Source: Brevundimonas subvibrioides
GTDB taxonomy: Bacteria; Pseudomonadota; Alphaproteobacteria; Caulobacterales; Caulobacteraceae
Assembly (NCBI RefSeq): GCF_027271155.1
Contig: NZ_CP114542.1
Location: forward strand, 1,488,001-1,552,000
Length of the DNA stretch: 64,000 nucleotides
Direction of reading: 5' to 3'
The position numbers and the translations under genes are program-made. Positions within the stretch are counted from its first letter, which is position 1. The number at the start of each line of letters is the position of its first letter. Below are positions 34,194 through 42,387 of this stretch, one piece after another. The notes under the pieces were generated by a model that was given only the letters and a program-made list of their open reading frames with translations, ran no database searches and was not told the origin of the DNA.

Positions 34194-34499
34194 ATGGCCG
34201 ATCTGGCTCAGGTTACCGATCACATCCGCGCCGCCGTTGGCGACAACTCCGGTCTGGGCAAGACCGTCAAGCTGGACATGGGCGACGCGGGCAAGATCTT
34301 CATCGACGGGGCCTCGGTGCCGAACTCCGTGACGAACGACGACAAGCCCGCCGACACCACCGTCACCGTCTCGTGGGACGACTTCATCGCCATGTCCGAG
34401 GGCAAGCTGGACGGCATGATGGCCTTCATGCAGGGCAAGCTGAAGATCGCCGGCGACATGATGATCGCGCAGAAGCTGATCCCGCTGCTCAAGCGTTAG
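34194..34499 (+). CDS. SCP2 sterol-binding-domain protein
   Basis: The 101-residue product is a single SCP2 domain. It has the GKTVKLDMGDAGKIFIDG strands, the VTVSWDDFIAMSEGKLDGMMAFMQGKLKIAGDM segment and a short C-terminal tail that would close the lipid-binding tunnel. Proteins of this kind bind fatty acyl or sterol-like lipids. The ATG at 34194 has a GGGAGAG Shine-Dalgarno. It precedes an acyl-CoA dehydrogenase gene, from which it is separated by a palindromic repeat. Confidence 0.92.
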   Translation: MADLAQVTDHIRAAVGDNSGLGKTVKLDMGDAGKIFIDGASVPNSVTNDDKPADTTVTVSWDDFIAMSEGKLDGMMAFMQGKLKIAGDMMIAQKLIPLLKR

Positions 34500-34506
34500 A
34501 CATCAA

Positions 34507-34634
34507 TCCTCCCCCTCCTGGGGGAGGTGGCGCGGCGCGCCTTCGCGCTGTGACGGAGGGGGCCTACCTCGATCGCGGTGTCCGGGGCTGACCCGTGCAC
34601 CGCTTCGCGGTCCCCCTCCCTCAATGGGGGAGGA
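34507..34634 (+). repeat. Dispersed GC-rich palindromic repeat, copy A
   Basis: The element begins TCCTCCCCCT and ends GGGGGAGGA, with internal sub-hairpins (GGCGCGGCGCGCC; CACCGCTTCGCGGTC). It shares layout and many bases with the elements at 44117-44258 and 50931-51001. The right arm supplies the GGAGGA Shine-Dalgarno six bases before the ATG of the acyl-CoA dehydrogenase gene at 34641. Confidence 0.85.
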
Positions 34635-34640
34635 TTACCC

Positions 34641-35855
34641 ATGGACTTCAAGCATTCCGACAAGGCCCTGCACTGGCAGGAGCGGGTCAACCGGTTCCTG
34701 GACGACAAGGTGCTGCCGCGCGCCGCAGACTACTGGGCCGAGGTTCACGCCGACCACACCGTCCAGCCGAAGACCATGGAGGCCCTGAAGGCGGAGGCGC
34801 GCGACGCCGGCCTGTGGAACATGTTCCTGCCGGGCGAGCACGGCACCGGCCTGACCAACCTCGAATATGCGCCGCTGGCCGAGGCCATGGGACGCGCCGG
34901 TCTGTGGACGCCCGAGGTGTTCAACTGCAACGCCCCGGACACCGGCAATATGGAGGTGCTCCATATGTACGGGAACGCGGCCCAGCAGGAACGCTGGATG
35001 AAGCCGCTGCTGGCGGGCCAGATCCGCTCGGCCTTCCTGATGACGGAGCCGGCCGTGGCGTCGTCGGATGCCACCAATATCCAGACCTCGATCGTGCGCG
35101 AGGGCGACGAATACGTCATCAACGGCCGCAAATGGTGGTCGACCAACATGGGTCATCCGAACGTCGCCATCGCCATCGTGATGGGCAAGACCGACACCGA
35201 AGCGGCGACCCATGCCCAGCAATCCCAGATCCTGGTGCCCACCGACACGCCCGGTTTCCGGGTCGAGCGGATGCTGACCGTGTTCGGCTATGACGAGCGT
35301 CCGATCGGACATGCCGAGGTCGTCCTGGACAACGTCCGCGTCCCTGTCGAAAACCTGATCGCGGGCGAGGGCCGGGGCTTCGAGATCGCGCAAGGCCGCC
35401 TCGGACCTGGGCGTATCCACCACTGCATGCGCGTGATCGGCGCGGCAGAAAAGGCGCTGGAGCTGATGTGCCAGCGGCTGCTGACCCGCACGGCGTTCCG
35501 CAAGACCCTGTCCGAGCATTCGGTCTGGGAGCAGCGCGTCGGAGAGGCCCGCACCAATATCGAGATGTGCCGCCTGATGGTCCTGAAGGCCGCCTGGATG
35601 ATGGACAATGGCGGGGCCAAGAACGCCAAGTCCGAGATCGCCCAGATCAAGGTCGCGGCCCCCAGGATGGCACTGCAGATCATCGACGACGCGATCCAGG
35701 CCTTTGGCGGCGCGGGCGTCTCGGCCGACACACCGCTGGCCGAGATGTACGGCACCGTCCGGACGCTCCGGCTCGCCGATGGTCCGGACGAGGTGCACAA
35801 CCGCACGATCGCCCGGCTGGAATATGCCCGGCACGGGGGTCGGCCGGTCCGGTAG
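34641..35855 (+). CDS. Acyl-CoA dehydrogenase (ACAD10/11-like)
   Basis: The 404-residue FAD-dependent dehydrogenase oxidises acyl-CoA to enoyl-CoA. It has the N-terminal helical domain, the SAFLMTEPAVASSDATN substrate/FAD strand (about 130-146), RKWWSTNMGHP, and the C-terminal QAFGGAGVSADTPLAEMYGTVRTLRLADGPDEVH, which closely follows the ACAD11-type pattern. Start is fixed by the Shine-Dalgarno GGAGGA in the preceding repeat; an upstream in-frame ATG falls inside the repeat and is not credible. Confidence 0.92.
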   Translation: MDFKHSDKALHWQERVNRFLDDKVLPRAADYWAEVHADHTVQPKTMEALKAEARDAGLWNMFLPGEHGTGLTNLEYAPLAEAMGRAGLWTPEVFNCNAPDTGNMEVLHMYGNAAQQERWMKPLLAGQIRSAFLMTEPAVASSDATNIQTSIVREGDEYVINGRKWWSTNMGHPNVAIAIVMGKTDTEAATHAQQSQILVPTDTPGFRVERMLTVFGYDERPIGHAEVVLDNVRVPVENLIAGEGRGFEIAQGRLGPGRIHHCMRVIGAAEKALELMCQRLLTRTAFRKTLSEHSVWEQRVGEARTNIEMCRLMVLKAAWMMDNGGAKNAKSEIAQIKVAAPRMALQIIDDAIQAFGGAGVSADTPLAEMYGTVRTLRLADGPDEVHNRTIARLEYARHGGRPVR

Positions 35856-35983
35856 GGGACGGACAGCCAGCGTCAGTAACGGCGTCTGCGACCTCTCGTT
35901 CCGGCAACGAAACCTGAACGACCGTGTTAGCGTAAGCTCGGACGGCCAGCGCGGCCGTCCAGCGCCCCACGGAGCAGGGTCCG

Positions 35984-38143
35984 ATGACGTCTTCACCCCG
36001 GATCGCGGCTCGCGACAATGACGACGTCCAGCGCTTTCGGGCCATGAGAGCGGCCATGCCCGCCCTGTCCGAGGGCCTGTCGGTAGAGGATCTGACCGCC
36101 CAGTCCATGCCGGATGCCAGCCCGTCCAAATGGCATCTGGCGCATACCAGCTGGTTCTTCGAGGCGATGATTCTGGCGGCCGACCCGGATTATGTGCCGG
36201 TCGATGGCCGGCTTCAGCAGCTGTTCAATTCCTACTACGAGAGCCTCGGTCGGCGGGTCGAACGCGGCGAGCGCGGGCTGATGACGCGTCCGTCGCTGGA
36301 CGACGTTATGGCCTATCGGGCCGAGATCGACCGCCGCATGGAGGCGCGGCTGGAGGCTGGCCTGGGCAGCGACATGGATCGCTACCTGTTCGTTCTGGGC
36401 CTGCACCACGACCAGCAGCATCAGGAGCTGTTCCTGATGGATCTGCTGCACCTGATGTCACGGTCTCCGCTGGACCCGGCAGCCTTTCCGGTGGAGCCGC
36501 GTCCCGGTGGGCCGATGCAGTCGGCACGAGGCGGAGCCACGCGCTTCGAGGGCGGGCTGGTCGATATCGGTCACGATGGCCGGGCGTTCGGCTTTGACAA
36601 TGAGGGACCTCGACACCGCGTGTGGCTGGAGCCGTTCCTGCTCGATCACGACCTGGTCACCAACGGCCAGTGGATGGCCTTCATGGCTGACGGCGGATAT
36701 CGCCGCCCGGAATACTGGCTGGCCGACGGCTGGGCCACGGTGAAGGCCGAGGGCTGGACCGCTCCGCTCTACTGGCGCGAGGACGACGGTGTCTGGACCG
36801 TGCTGGGACTGACGGGGCGCGCGCCGGTCAATCCGGACGCGCCGGTCCGCCATATCAGCGCCTACGAAGCCGAGGCCTTCGCGGCCTGGTCGGGCCGGCG
36901 CCTGCCAACCGAAGCCGAGTGGGAAAGCGCCGCCGCTAGCGCGCCTGACGTGTTCTCGAATCTGTTCAACGAGGTCTGGCAGCATACTTCCAGCGCCTAT
37001 GCCCCCTATCCGGGGTTCCGGCCGACCGAGGGAACGGCGTCGGAATACAACGGGAAATTCATGGCCAATCAGCGCGTGCTGAGGGGCGGCAGCCTGGCCA
37101 CGCCGCCGGGGCACACCCGGGTGACCTATCGCAACTTCTTCTATCCGCAGCAAAGGTGGGCGTTCATGGGCTTGAGACTGGCCGCCGACGCGCCCGCCGC
37201 AAGACGACCCCGCATCGAGGACGTCGAGACCGCGCGCTTCCGCGCCGAACTGATCGCGGGGTTGTCCCGGCCGCAGAAGGCTGTCTCTCCCAAATGGTTC
37301 TACGACGCCGCAGGCTCGGATCTGTTCGAGGACATCACCCGGCTGCCGGAATACTATCCCACGCGCCAGGAAGCGGCCCTGCTGAAGACCATGGCCCCCC
37401 GGCTGACGGCGGGCTTTGGTGACAACGCCGTTCTGGTCGAGTTCGGCTCGGGGGCCAGCGAGAAGACGCGCATCCTGCTGGATGCCGCACCGACCCTGTC
37501 GACCTATCTGCCCATCGACATCAGCCCCGATGCCCTGAACGCGGCGGCCGGGCGGATTTCACAGGCCTATCCCGATATCGAGGTCGTGCCGGTCGTTGGC
37601 GATTTTCTGAGCCTGCCGCCGCTGCCGGAACTGGGTCGCGGTCGACGCATCGGTTTTTTCCCCGGCTCGACCATCGGCAATCTGGAACCACAGCAGGCGA
37701 TCGCCTTTCTGGCCAATGCCCGCGATCGTCTGGGACCCGGTGCCCTGTTCATCCTGGGCGTCGATCTGGTGAAGACCGCCGATCTGCTGATCGCGGCCTA
37801 TGACGATGCCCAGGGCGTGACGGCGGCGTTCAACATGAACCTGCTGCGGCGCGCCAACCGGGAGCTCGGGGCCGACTTCGACCTGACCGGCTTTCGTCAC
37901 CGTGCGATCTGGAACGCCGAACGGTCGCGTATGGAGATGCATCTGGAGGCGACCCGCGATCAGACCGTACGGATCGGGGACCGCAGCTTCGGCTTCGTGT
38001 CGGGCGAGACGATCCATACCGAAAGCTCGGGCAAGTTCACCCGGGACAGCGTGTCGTCCATGGCCACAGCGGCGGGATGGACCGTGCAGGCCTTCGAGGT
38101 CAGCGACGAACCCTCGGTCGCGATCGCCCTGCTTTCGAACTGA
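35984..38143 (+). CDS. Fused ergothioneine biosynthesis protein EgtB-EgtD
   Basis: The 719-residue protein joins two ergothioneine enzymes. Residues about 15-395 are EgtB-like. They comprise a DinB-type helical domain with KWHLAHTSWFFE (49-60) and HHDQQHQEL (141-149), the probable iron-binding histidines, then an FGE-sulfatase domain ending RVLRGGSLATPPGHTR and FMGLRLA. Residues about 405-719 are an EgtD-like SAM methyltransferase: SPKWFYDAAGSDLFEDI, FGSGASEKTR, PIDIS, FFPGSTIGNLEP and the IHTESSGKF active-site block. Known Egt pathways make N-trimethylhistidine (EgtD), then couple sulfur from gamma-glutamylcysteine or cysteine (EgtB). The frame is continuous and a Shine-Dalgarno GGAGCAGGG precedes the ATG at 35984. 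Confidence 0.91.
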   Translation: MTSSPRIAARDNDDVQRFRAMRAAMPALSEGLSVEDLTAQSMPDASPSKWHLAHTSWFFEAMILAADPDYVPVDGRLQQLFNSYYESLGRRVERGERGLMTRPSLDDVMAYRAEIDRRMEARLEAGLGSDMDRYLFVLGLHHDQQHQELFLMDLLHLMSRSPLDPAAFPVEPRPGGPMQSARGGATRFEGGLVDIGHDGRAFGFDNEGPRHRVWLEPFLLDHDLVTNGQWMAFMADGGYRRPEYWLADGWATVKAEGWTAPLYWREDDGVWTVLGLTGRAPVNPDAPVRHISAYEAEAFAAWSGRRLPTEAEWESAAASAPDVFSNLFNEVWQHTSSAYAPYPGFRPTEGTASEYNGKFMANQRVLRGGSLATPPGHTRVTYRNFFYPQQRWAFMGLRLAADAPAARRPRIEDVETARFRAELIAGLSRPQKAVSPKWFYDAAGSDLFEDITRLPEYYPTRQEAALLKTMAPRLTAGFGDNAVLVEFGSGASEKTRILLDAAPTLSTYLPIDISPDALNAAAGRISQAYPDIEVVPVVGDFLSLPPLPELGRGRRIGFFPGSTIGNLEPQQAIAFLANARDRLGPGALFILGVDLVKTADLLIAAYDDAQGVTAAFNMNLLRRANRELGADFDLTGFRHRAIWNAERSRMEMHLEATRDQTVRIGDRSFGFVSGETIHTESSGKFTRDSVSSMATAAGWTVQAFEVSDEPSVAIALLSN

Positions 38144-38156
38144 GCGGAAGTCGCAG

Positions 38157-38189
38157 AAAAGGCGGCCGGTGATCGACCGGCCGCCTTTT
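38157..38189 (+). terminator. Bidirectional rho-independent terminator
   Basis: A perfect 14-base stem AAAAGGCGGCCGGT / ACCGGCCGCCTTTT with a 5-base loop lies 14 bases after the egtB-egtD stop and 20 bases after the end of the convergent KGG gene. The A and T runs on either side let it serve both strands. Confidence 0.92.
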
Positions 38190-38209
38190 CCATGTCTTCT
38201 GCGAAGCGG

Positions 38210-38437
38210 CTATTCCGCCTGGGCCTCGACGTCGTCGGGACGGCGCGACCCGTGCGAGGCTTCGCCGCCCTTGCGGCCGGCCTGGGCGGCCAGACTGCGA
38301 TCCTGGGAAAAGCTGCGCTTCTCGCTGGGCACGCTGGCACCACCCTTGCGGGCGATCTCGCGCTGGCGTTCCGGATCCATGGAGGCAAAGCCCCGTTTGG
38401 ATACGCCGGAAGGGCGGGGTGGCTGACCCTGGGCCAT
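38210..38437 (-). CDS. KGG-repeat stress-type protein
   Basis: The 75-residue hydrophilic protein has the KGG (con-10/GsiB-like) motif twice: FASMDPERQREIARKGGAS and SLAAQAGRKGGEASHG. Proteins of this family accumulate under stress, stationary phase or desiccation and are largely disordered. A sequence matching the EcfG general-stress promoter (GGAAC-N16-GGTT) lies 44-68 bases upstream of the start. The 3' side ends at the shared terminator. Confidence 0.9.
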   Translation of the reverse strand: MAQGQPPRPSGVSKRGFASMDPERQREIARKGGASVPSEKRSFSQDRSLAAQAGRKGGEASHGSRRPDDVEAQAE

Positions 38438-38480
38438 TCTGAACTTCCTCTACTGTCTATAGGCTGGCGGTTGATCAGCT

Positions 38481-38505
38481 AACCCGACCGGACCGCCAAG
38501 GTTCC
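38481..38505 (-). promoter_or_regulatory. EcfG (SigT)-type promoter for the KGG gene
   Basis: On the minus strand GGAAC (38505-38501) is followed after exactly 16 bases by GGTT (38484-38481). This matches the alphaproteobacterial general-stress sigma pattern GGAAC-N16/17-(C/G)GTT. It is placed 44 bases upstream of the KGG start codon. Confidence 0.72.
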
Positions 38506-38535
38506 CAAAGGTCTGCGATTTCAAGCCCGTGCGAA

Positions 38536-38682
38536 TCAGATGGCACCGGGACGATCAAAGTCGCCGTCGTTGTCGCCCGGCTGCTGCGGGACCTCGTCGG
38601 GCGTGCCGGCGGGATCGATTTCAGGCTGGACCGGGACCGGGTCCATCGGCGGGATCTCGGGTTGCGGGGTCGGGTCTGTCAT
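38536..38682 (-). CDS. Small proline-rich acidic protein (48 residues)
   Basis: A 48-residue frame begins ATG at 38682 with MTDPTPQPEIPPMDPVPVQ and ends DNDGDFDRPGAI. It is about a quarter proline, acidic and certainly disordered, with no membrane segment or cysteine. A strong Shine-Dalgarno (GGAGGA, 7 bases upstream) supports translation. Similar short Pro/Glu-rich peptides are seen in many sphingomonads and Caulobacterales, but none has an established role. It is divergent from the DUF883-like gene, with a GGAAC-type quasi-palindrome between them. Confidence 0.72.
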   Translation of the reverse strand: MTDPTPQPEIPPMDPVPVQPEIDPAGTPDEVPQQPGDNDGDFDRPGAI

Positions 38683-38717
38683 GCGCGGTCCTCCAGGGCC
38701 GGAAGCGGCCTGTCATG

Positions 38718-38744
38718 GGAACCGCGTCGAGCGCCTCGGGTTCA
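38718..38744. promoter_or_regulatory. Quasi-palindromic EcfG-type divergent promoter
   Basis: On the plus strand GGAAC (38718-38722), 16 bases, then GGTT (38739-38742), is suited to the DUF883-like gene at 38779. On the minus strand TGAAC (38744-38740), 16 bases, then GGTT (38723-38720), is suited to the 48-residue gene starting at 38682. One quasi-palindrome could therefore drive both stress-type genes. Confidence 0.62.
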
Positions 38745-38778
38745 TTCCCGCAGTATCAAACCGGCTTGAGGACGACCC

Positions 38779-39069
38779 ATGACCGACATCCCATCCAACC
38801 CGACGATCGATGACGTCCTGGACGACGTGGACAGTGAACGCGCCCGTCTGGACCGCGCCGGCGACCGCTGGATGGAGGGCGGCGAGGCTCGCTCTTCCGC
38901 CAGGGATCAAGGCTTGCGTGACGCGGTCCGCAGCGACATTGATTCGGGCCGCGAATGGGCGCGCCAGCAGGCAGCCGAGGCGCGGGGCCGGATCGAGGAA
39001 GAGCCGCTGAAGGCCACGCTCTATGCCCTCGGCATCGGCGTGCTGATCGGCGTGTTTTTGCGTCGGTAG
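38779..39069 (+). CDS. DUF883/ElaB-like small membrane-anchored protein
   Basis: The 96-residue protein has a charged helical N-terminal part (TIDDVLDDVDSERARLD, then EWARQQAAEARGRIEEEP) and a C-terminal membrane segment with glycine spacing (TLYALGIGVLIGVFLRR). This layout resembles ElaB/YqjD-type stationary-phase proteins that tether ribosomes or other partners to the inner membrane; the match is by shape rather than strong motif. It has an EcfG-type promoter sequence 37-61 bases upstream. Confidence 0.8.
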   Translation: MTDIPSNPTIDDVLDDVDSERARLDRAGDRWMEGGEARSSARDQGLRDAVRSDIDSGREWARQQAAEARGRIEEEPLKATLYALGIGVLIGVFLRR

Positions 39070-39072
39070 CCG

Positions 39073-39774
39073 TCAGGCCGGGCCGGACGCCGCCCGCACG
39101 GGCCGTGTTCCGGCCAGGGCGGCGTCGGACACGAAGGGATTGGTCCGCCGCTCCTCGCCCAGGGTCGAGATGGGTCCGTGGCCCGGGACGAAGGTGACGT
39201 CGTCGCCCAGCGGCCACAGCTTCTCCACGACGGACCGCACGAGGGCGTCCGGGTCGCTCTGCGGGAAATCGGTGCGTCCGACGGAGCCCTTGAACAGAAC
39301 ATCTCCGACCTGGGCGAAGCGGGCGGCCGCGTTGTAAAAGATGACATGGCCGGGGGTGTGTCCCGGGCAGTGCCGAACGTCCCACGTCGTCTCGCCCAGG
39401 GTGACGATATCACCATCGTCCAGCCAGCGCGTCGGGACGAAGCTGCGGGCCTCCGGCAGGCCGTACATCTGTCCCTGCGACGGGATGCCGTCGATCCAGA
39501 ACTGGTCGGCGGGGTGCGGCCCCACGATCGGGGCGCCCGACTTTTCCGCCATTTCGGACGCACCGCCCGCGTGATCCAGATGGCCGTGAGTGATCCAGAT
39601 CTGCTCCAGCGTCAGGCCGCGACGCGCGACCTCGCCCATCACGATATCGACGCTGCCGCCCGGATCGATCACGGCCGCCTTCATCGTCGCCGTGCACCAG
39701 ACGGTCGTGCAGTTCTGTTGCAGGGGGGTGACCGGGGTCACGAAGACACCGACGGGGGAGGGGGGCTGGGTCAT
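39073..39774 (-). CDS. MBL-fold metallo-hydrolase (glyoxalase II-like)
   Basis: The 233-residue hydrolase carries the metal motif THGHLDHAGG (about 63-72), then HCPGHTPGHVIFY, QVGDVLFKGSVGRTDFP and FVPGHGPIS, the full set for a two-metal glyoxalase-II-type enzyme. A thioester or related ester is the likely substrate. The ATG at 39774 fits the family N-terminus. It is convergent with the DUF883-like gene (three-base gap) and divergent from the deacetylase gene. Confidence 0.9.
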   Translation of the reverse strand: MTQPPSPVGVFVTPVTPLQQNCTTVWCTATMKAAVIDPGGSVDIVMGEVARRGLTLEQIWITHGHLDHAGGASEMAEKSGAPIVGPHPADQFWIDGIPSQGQMYGLPEARSFVPTRWLDDGDIVTLGETTWDVRHCPGHTPGHVIFYNAAARFAQVGDVLFKGSVGRTDFPQSDPDALVRSVVEKLWPLGDDVTFVPGHGPISTLGEERRTNPFVSDAALAGTRPVRAASGPA

Positions 39775-39870
39775 GCTCCGACAAATAGTCGTCGCCGGCC
39801 TTGAGGCAAAGCGCTCGCTTCCGTCCGTCAGGCTGATAGGCTGATGGTCCACCCGGGGAGGCCGACCAGA

Positions 39871-40806
39871 ATGAACCGTCGCCAGCTGCTGTCTGGATTC
39901 TTGCTCGGCACCGGCGGTTTGCTGTCGGCCTGCGGACACTTGTCGGCCGGAACCGATACGCGACCGCAGCTCGCCATCACCATCGACGATTTCAATATGG
40001 GCGACGGGCCCCTGATGACCGGGGCCCAGAAGCACGAAGCGATCCTTCGGGCGCTGAAAGCCGCCGGCATCCAGGCCGCCGGCTTCGTGACCGGGAAATA
40101 CATCGACAACGATCCGGCGCGTCGGCATCTGGAGGCGTGGGTCGCGGACGGCCATCTCGTCGGAAACCATACCTATCGCCACGCCTACCATGGTGGGGCC
40201 GAACCCGGCGATCTGGCCGCCGACATCGACGACGTGGCCGTTCTGATAAAGGACTATGCCACCTGGCGGCCCCTGTTCCGGTTTCCCTACCTGGCCGAAG
40301 GCAGCACGACGGTCAGCCGCGACGCGCATCGGGCAGTGCTGGCCGCCCGGGGCCTGAAGAATGCCTATGTCACCATCGATGCATCCGACTGGTATGTCAG
40401 CGATCGTCTGATCGCGCGGTTGAGACGCGACCCGGGGGCCGATGTCACGCCCTATGGCGATTTTCTGGTGGCGCACCTGCTGAGCCGCGCGCGGTTCTAT
40501 GACGCGTTGGCTCGCGACGTTCTGGGCTTCTCCCCGCCGCACACCCTGCTGATCCATCACAATCTGACGACGGCCCTGTTTCTGCCGCGCATTCTGAGCG
40601 CCTTTAGCGACGCGGGATGGGCCGCGATCGACGCGGACACGGCCTTTGCCCATCCGGTGTATGCGTCACAGCCGGATATCGCGCCGTGTGCCAACAGTCT
40701 GATCTGGCAACTGTCCAGCGCCGATGGGCGCTTCGCACATCGGCTTCGTACGCCGGGCGAGGATGGGCCCTACGAGCAGTCGGCCATGGACGCGCTGGGG
40801 CTTTAG
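39871..40806 (+). CDS. Polysaccharide deacetylase lipoprotein
   Basis: The 311-residue product has a lipoprotein signal (LLSGFLLGTGGLLSAC, lipobox Cys25) after a RRQ-type start. A NodB-type deacetylase domain follows, with LAITIDDFNMGD for the metal Asp pair and VGNHTYRHAYH for the metal histidines, plus RFPYLAEG. It would remove N-acetyl groups from an extracellular or peptidoglycan-linked polysaccharide at the envelope. The in-frame ATG at 39844 would put nine extra residues before the signal, so 39871 is preferred. Confidence 0.86.
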   Translation: MNRRQLLSGFLLGTGGLLSACGHLSAGTDTRPQLAITIDDFNMGDGPLMTGAQKHEAILRALKAAGIQAAGFVTGKYIDNDPARRHLEAWVADGHLVGNHTYRHAYHGGAEPGDLAADIDDVAVLIKDYATWRPLFRFPYLAEGSTTVSRDAHRAVLAARGLKNAYVTIDASDWYVSDRLIARLRRDPGADVTPYGDFLVAHLLSRARFYDALARDVLGFSPPHTLLIHHNLTTALFLPRILSAFSDAGWAAIDADTAFAHPVYASQPDIAPCANSLIWQLSSADGRFAHRLRTPGEDGPYEQSAMDALGL

Positions 40807-40817
40807 GTCGCTTCGCG

Positions 40818-40846
40818 TTGACCTTTCGTGCCCCTCTCGACATAAG
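40818..40846 (+). promoter_or_regulatory. Candidate housekeeping promoter for tig
   Basis: TTGACC (40818-40823), a 17-base spacer and CATAAG (40841-40846) resemble a sigma-70-type promoter (five and four matches). It lies 105 bases upstream of the trigger factor start and immediately after the deacetylase stop. Confidence 0.5.
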
Positions 40847-40950
40847 GGCGGGCTTCGAGGTGCCGCTCCGACAGGGGCGGCCCTTTCTGCTTTACCCATC
40901 CCTGCGCGCGCACCCGCCCGTGGTGCCGCCCCAGAGCGTCAGATTCCGCC

Positions 40951-42294
40951 ATGCAAGTCGTCGAAAAGTCCACCGAAGGTCTGAGCCGCGTCATCACCGT
41001 GACCGTGCCCGCCACCGAGCTGAGCGCCAAGCTGGACGCCAAGCTGGCCGAGTTCGCGCCGAAGATGAAGTTGAAGGGCTTCCGTCCCGGCAAGGTGCCG
41101 GTCTCGCACGTGCGCAAGACGTATGGTCGCGAGATGATGGGCGAGATCGTCAACGACACGATCAATGAGACCAGCCAGAAGGCGCTCGACGAGATCAAGG
41201 TGCGCCCCGCCGCCCCGGCCGACATGAAACTGACCTCGGACATGGACAAGGTCCTGGCCGGGTCCGACGACCTCGCCTACGAAATGGCGCTGGAAGTCAT
41301 GCCGGAATTCACGCCGGTCGATCCCAAGACCCTGAAGCTGGAGCGGCCGACCTATGAGGCGTCCGACGCCGATCTGGACGAGGCCCTGACCGAACTGGCC
41401 GGGCAGGCCAAGAATTACGAAGACAAGAAGGGCAAGTCCGTGAAGGCCGCCGACGGCGACCAGCTGACCATCGACTTCCTGGGCAAGCTGGACGGCGAGC
41501 CCTTCGAGGGCGGTGCCGCCGAGGACGCGGACCTGGTGATCGGCTCCAACCGCTTCATCCCCGGCTTCGAAGAGCAGCTGAAGGGTGCCAAGGTCGGTGA
41601 GGAAAAGACCATCGAGGTCACCTTCCCCGCTGACTATCAGGCTGCGAACCTGGCCGGGAAGCTGGCCACCTTCGACGTCAAGGTGAAGGCCATCAAGGCC
41701 GAGGCCCCCGCCGTGGTCGATGAGGACTTCGCCAGGCGCATCGGGCTGGAAAGCCTCGACAAGCTGAAGGAACTGCTCCGCAACAACCTGAACCAGCAGT
41801 ATGCCGGTCAGGCGCGCTTCAAGCTGAAGCGCGGCCTGCTGGACGTGCTGGACGCGGCCCACAGCTTCGACCTGCCGCCCCGGATGGTCGACGCCGAGTT
41901 CGACGGCATCTGGCAACAGGTCGAGGCTGACAAGGCCGCCGGCAACCTGCCAGAGGAAGACGCCAAGAAGTCCGACAAGGACCTGAAGGCCGAATACCGC
42001 AAGATCGCCGAGCGCCGCGTGCGCCTGGGTCTGGTGCTGGCCGAGATCGGCCGTGCCAACAACGTCGGCGTGACGGACCAGGAACTGAACAACGCCATCA
42101 TGGCCGAGGCCCGCAACTATCCGGGTCAGGAGCGTCAGGTGCTGGACTTCTATCGTCAGAACCCCAACGCCGCCGCCTCGATGCGCGCGCCGATCTATGA
42201 GGAAAAGGTCTGCGACCTGATCTTCAGCCTGGCCGATGTGACCGACACGCCGATCACGAAGGAAGAGCTGCTGAAGGACGAAGACGAGGGCTGA
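40951..42294 (+). CDS. tig: Trigger factor
   Basis: The 447-residue ribosome-bound chaperone has the N-terminal ribosome-binding domain with the GFRPGKVPVSHVRKTYG signature (about 36-52) and a FKBP-like PPIase domain with DGDQLTIDFLGKLDG (about 165-179) and FIPGFEEQLKGAKVGEEKTIEVTFP. The C-terminal chaperone arms follow. It is the first gene of the quality-control locus tig-clpP-cicA-clpX-lon, and the start is fixed by the family N-terminus MQVVEKS. Confidence 0.97.
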   Translation: MQVVEKSTEGLSRVITVTVPATELSAKLDAKLAEFAPKMKLKGFRPGKVPVSHVRKTYGREMMGEIVNDTINETSQKALDEIKVRPAAPADMKLTSDMDKVLAGSDDLAYEMALEVMPEFTPVDPKTLKLERPTYEASDADLDEALTELAGQAKNYEDKKGKSVKAADGDQLTIDFLGKLDGEPFEGGAAEDADLVIGSNRFIPGFEEQLKGAKVGEEKTIEVTFPADYQAANLAGKLATFDVKVKAIKAEAPAVVDEDFARRIGLESLDKLKELLRNNLNQQYAGQARFKLKRGLLDVLDAAHSFDLPPRMVDAEFDGIWQQVEADKAAGNLPEEDAKKSDKDLKAEYRKIAERRVRLGLVLAEIGRANNVGVTDQELNNAIMAEARNYPGQERQVLDFYRQNPNAAASMRAPIYEEKVCDLIFSLADVTDTPITKEELLKDEDEG

Positions 42295-42387
42295 TCGGGA
42301 TACAGCTTGAACTGGCCTTGAGGCCCGGGCGAGTGTAGGCTGCAGGCCGGGCAGCAGGTTTGTCTTGATCTGGATCCGGGGCTCAAG

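Noticed and set aside
35984..38143. OvoA (ovothiol) instead of EgtB-EgtD
   Set aside because: OvoA also carries a C-terminal methyltransferase, but the C-terminal part here has the EgtD-specific WFYDAAGSDLFE and FFPGSTIGN blocks rather than the OvoA methyltransferase.
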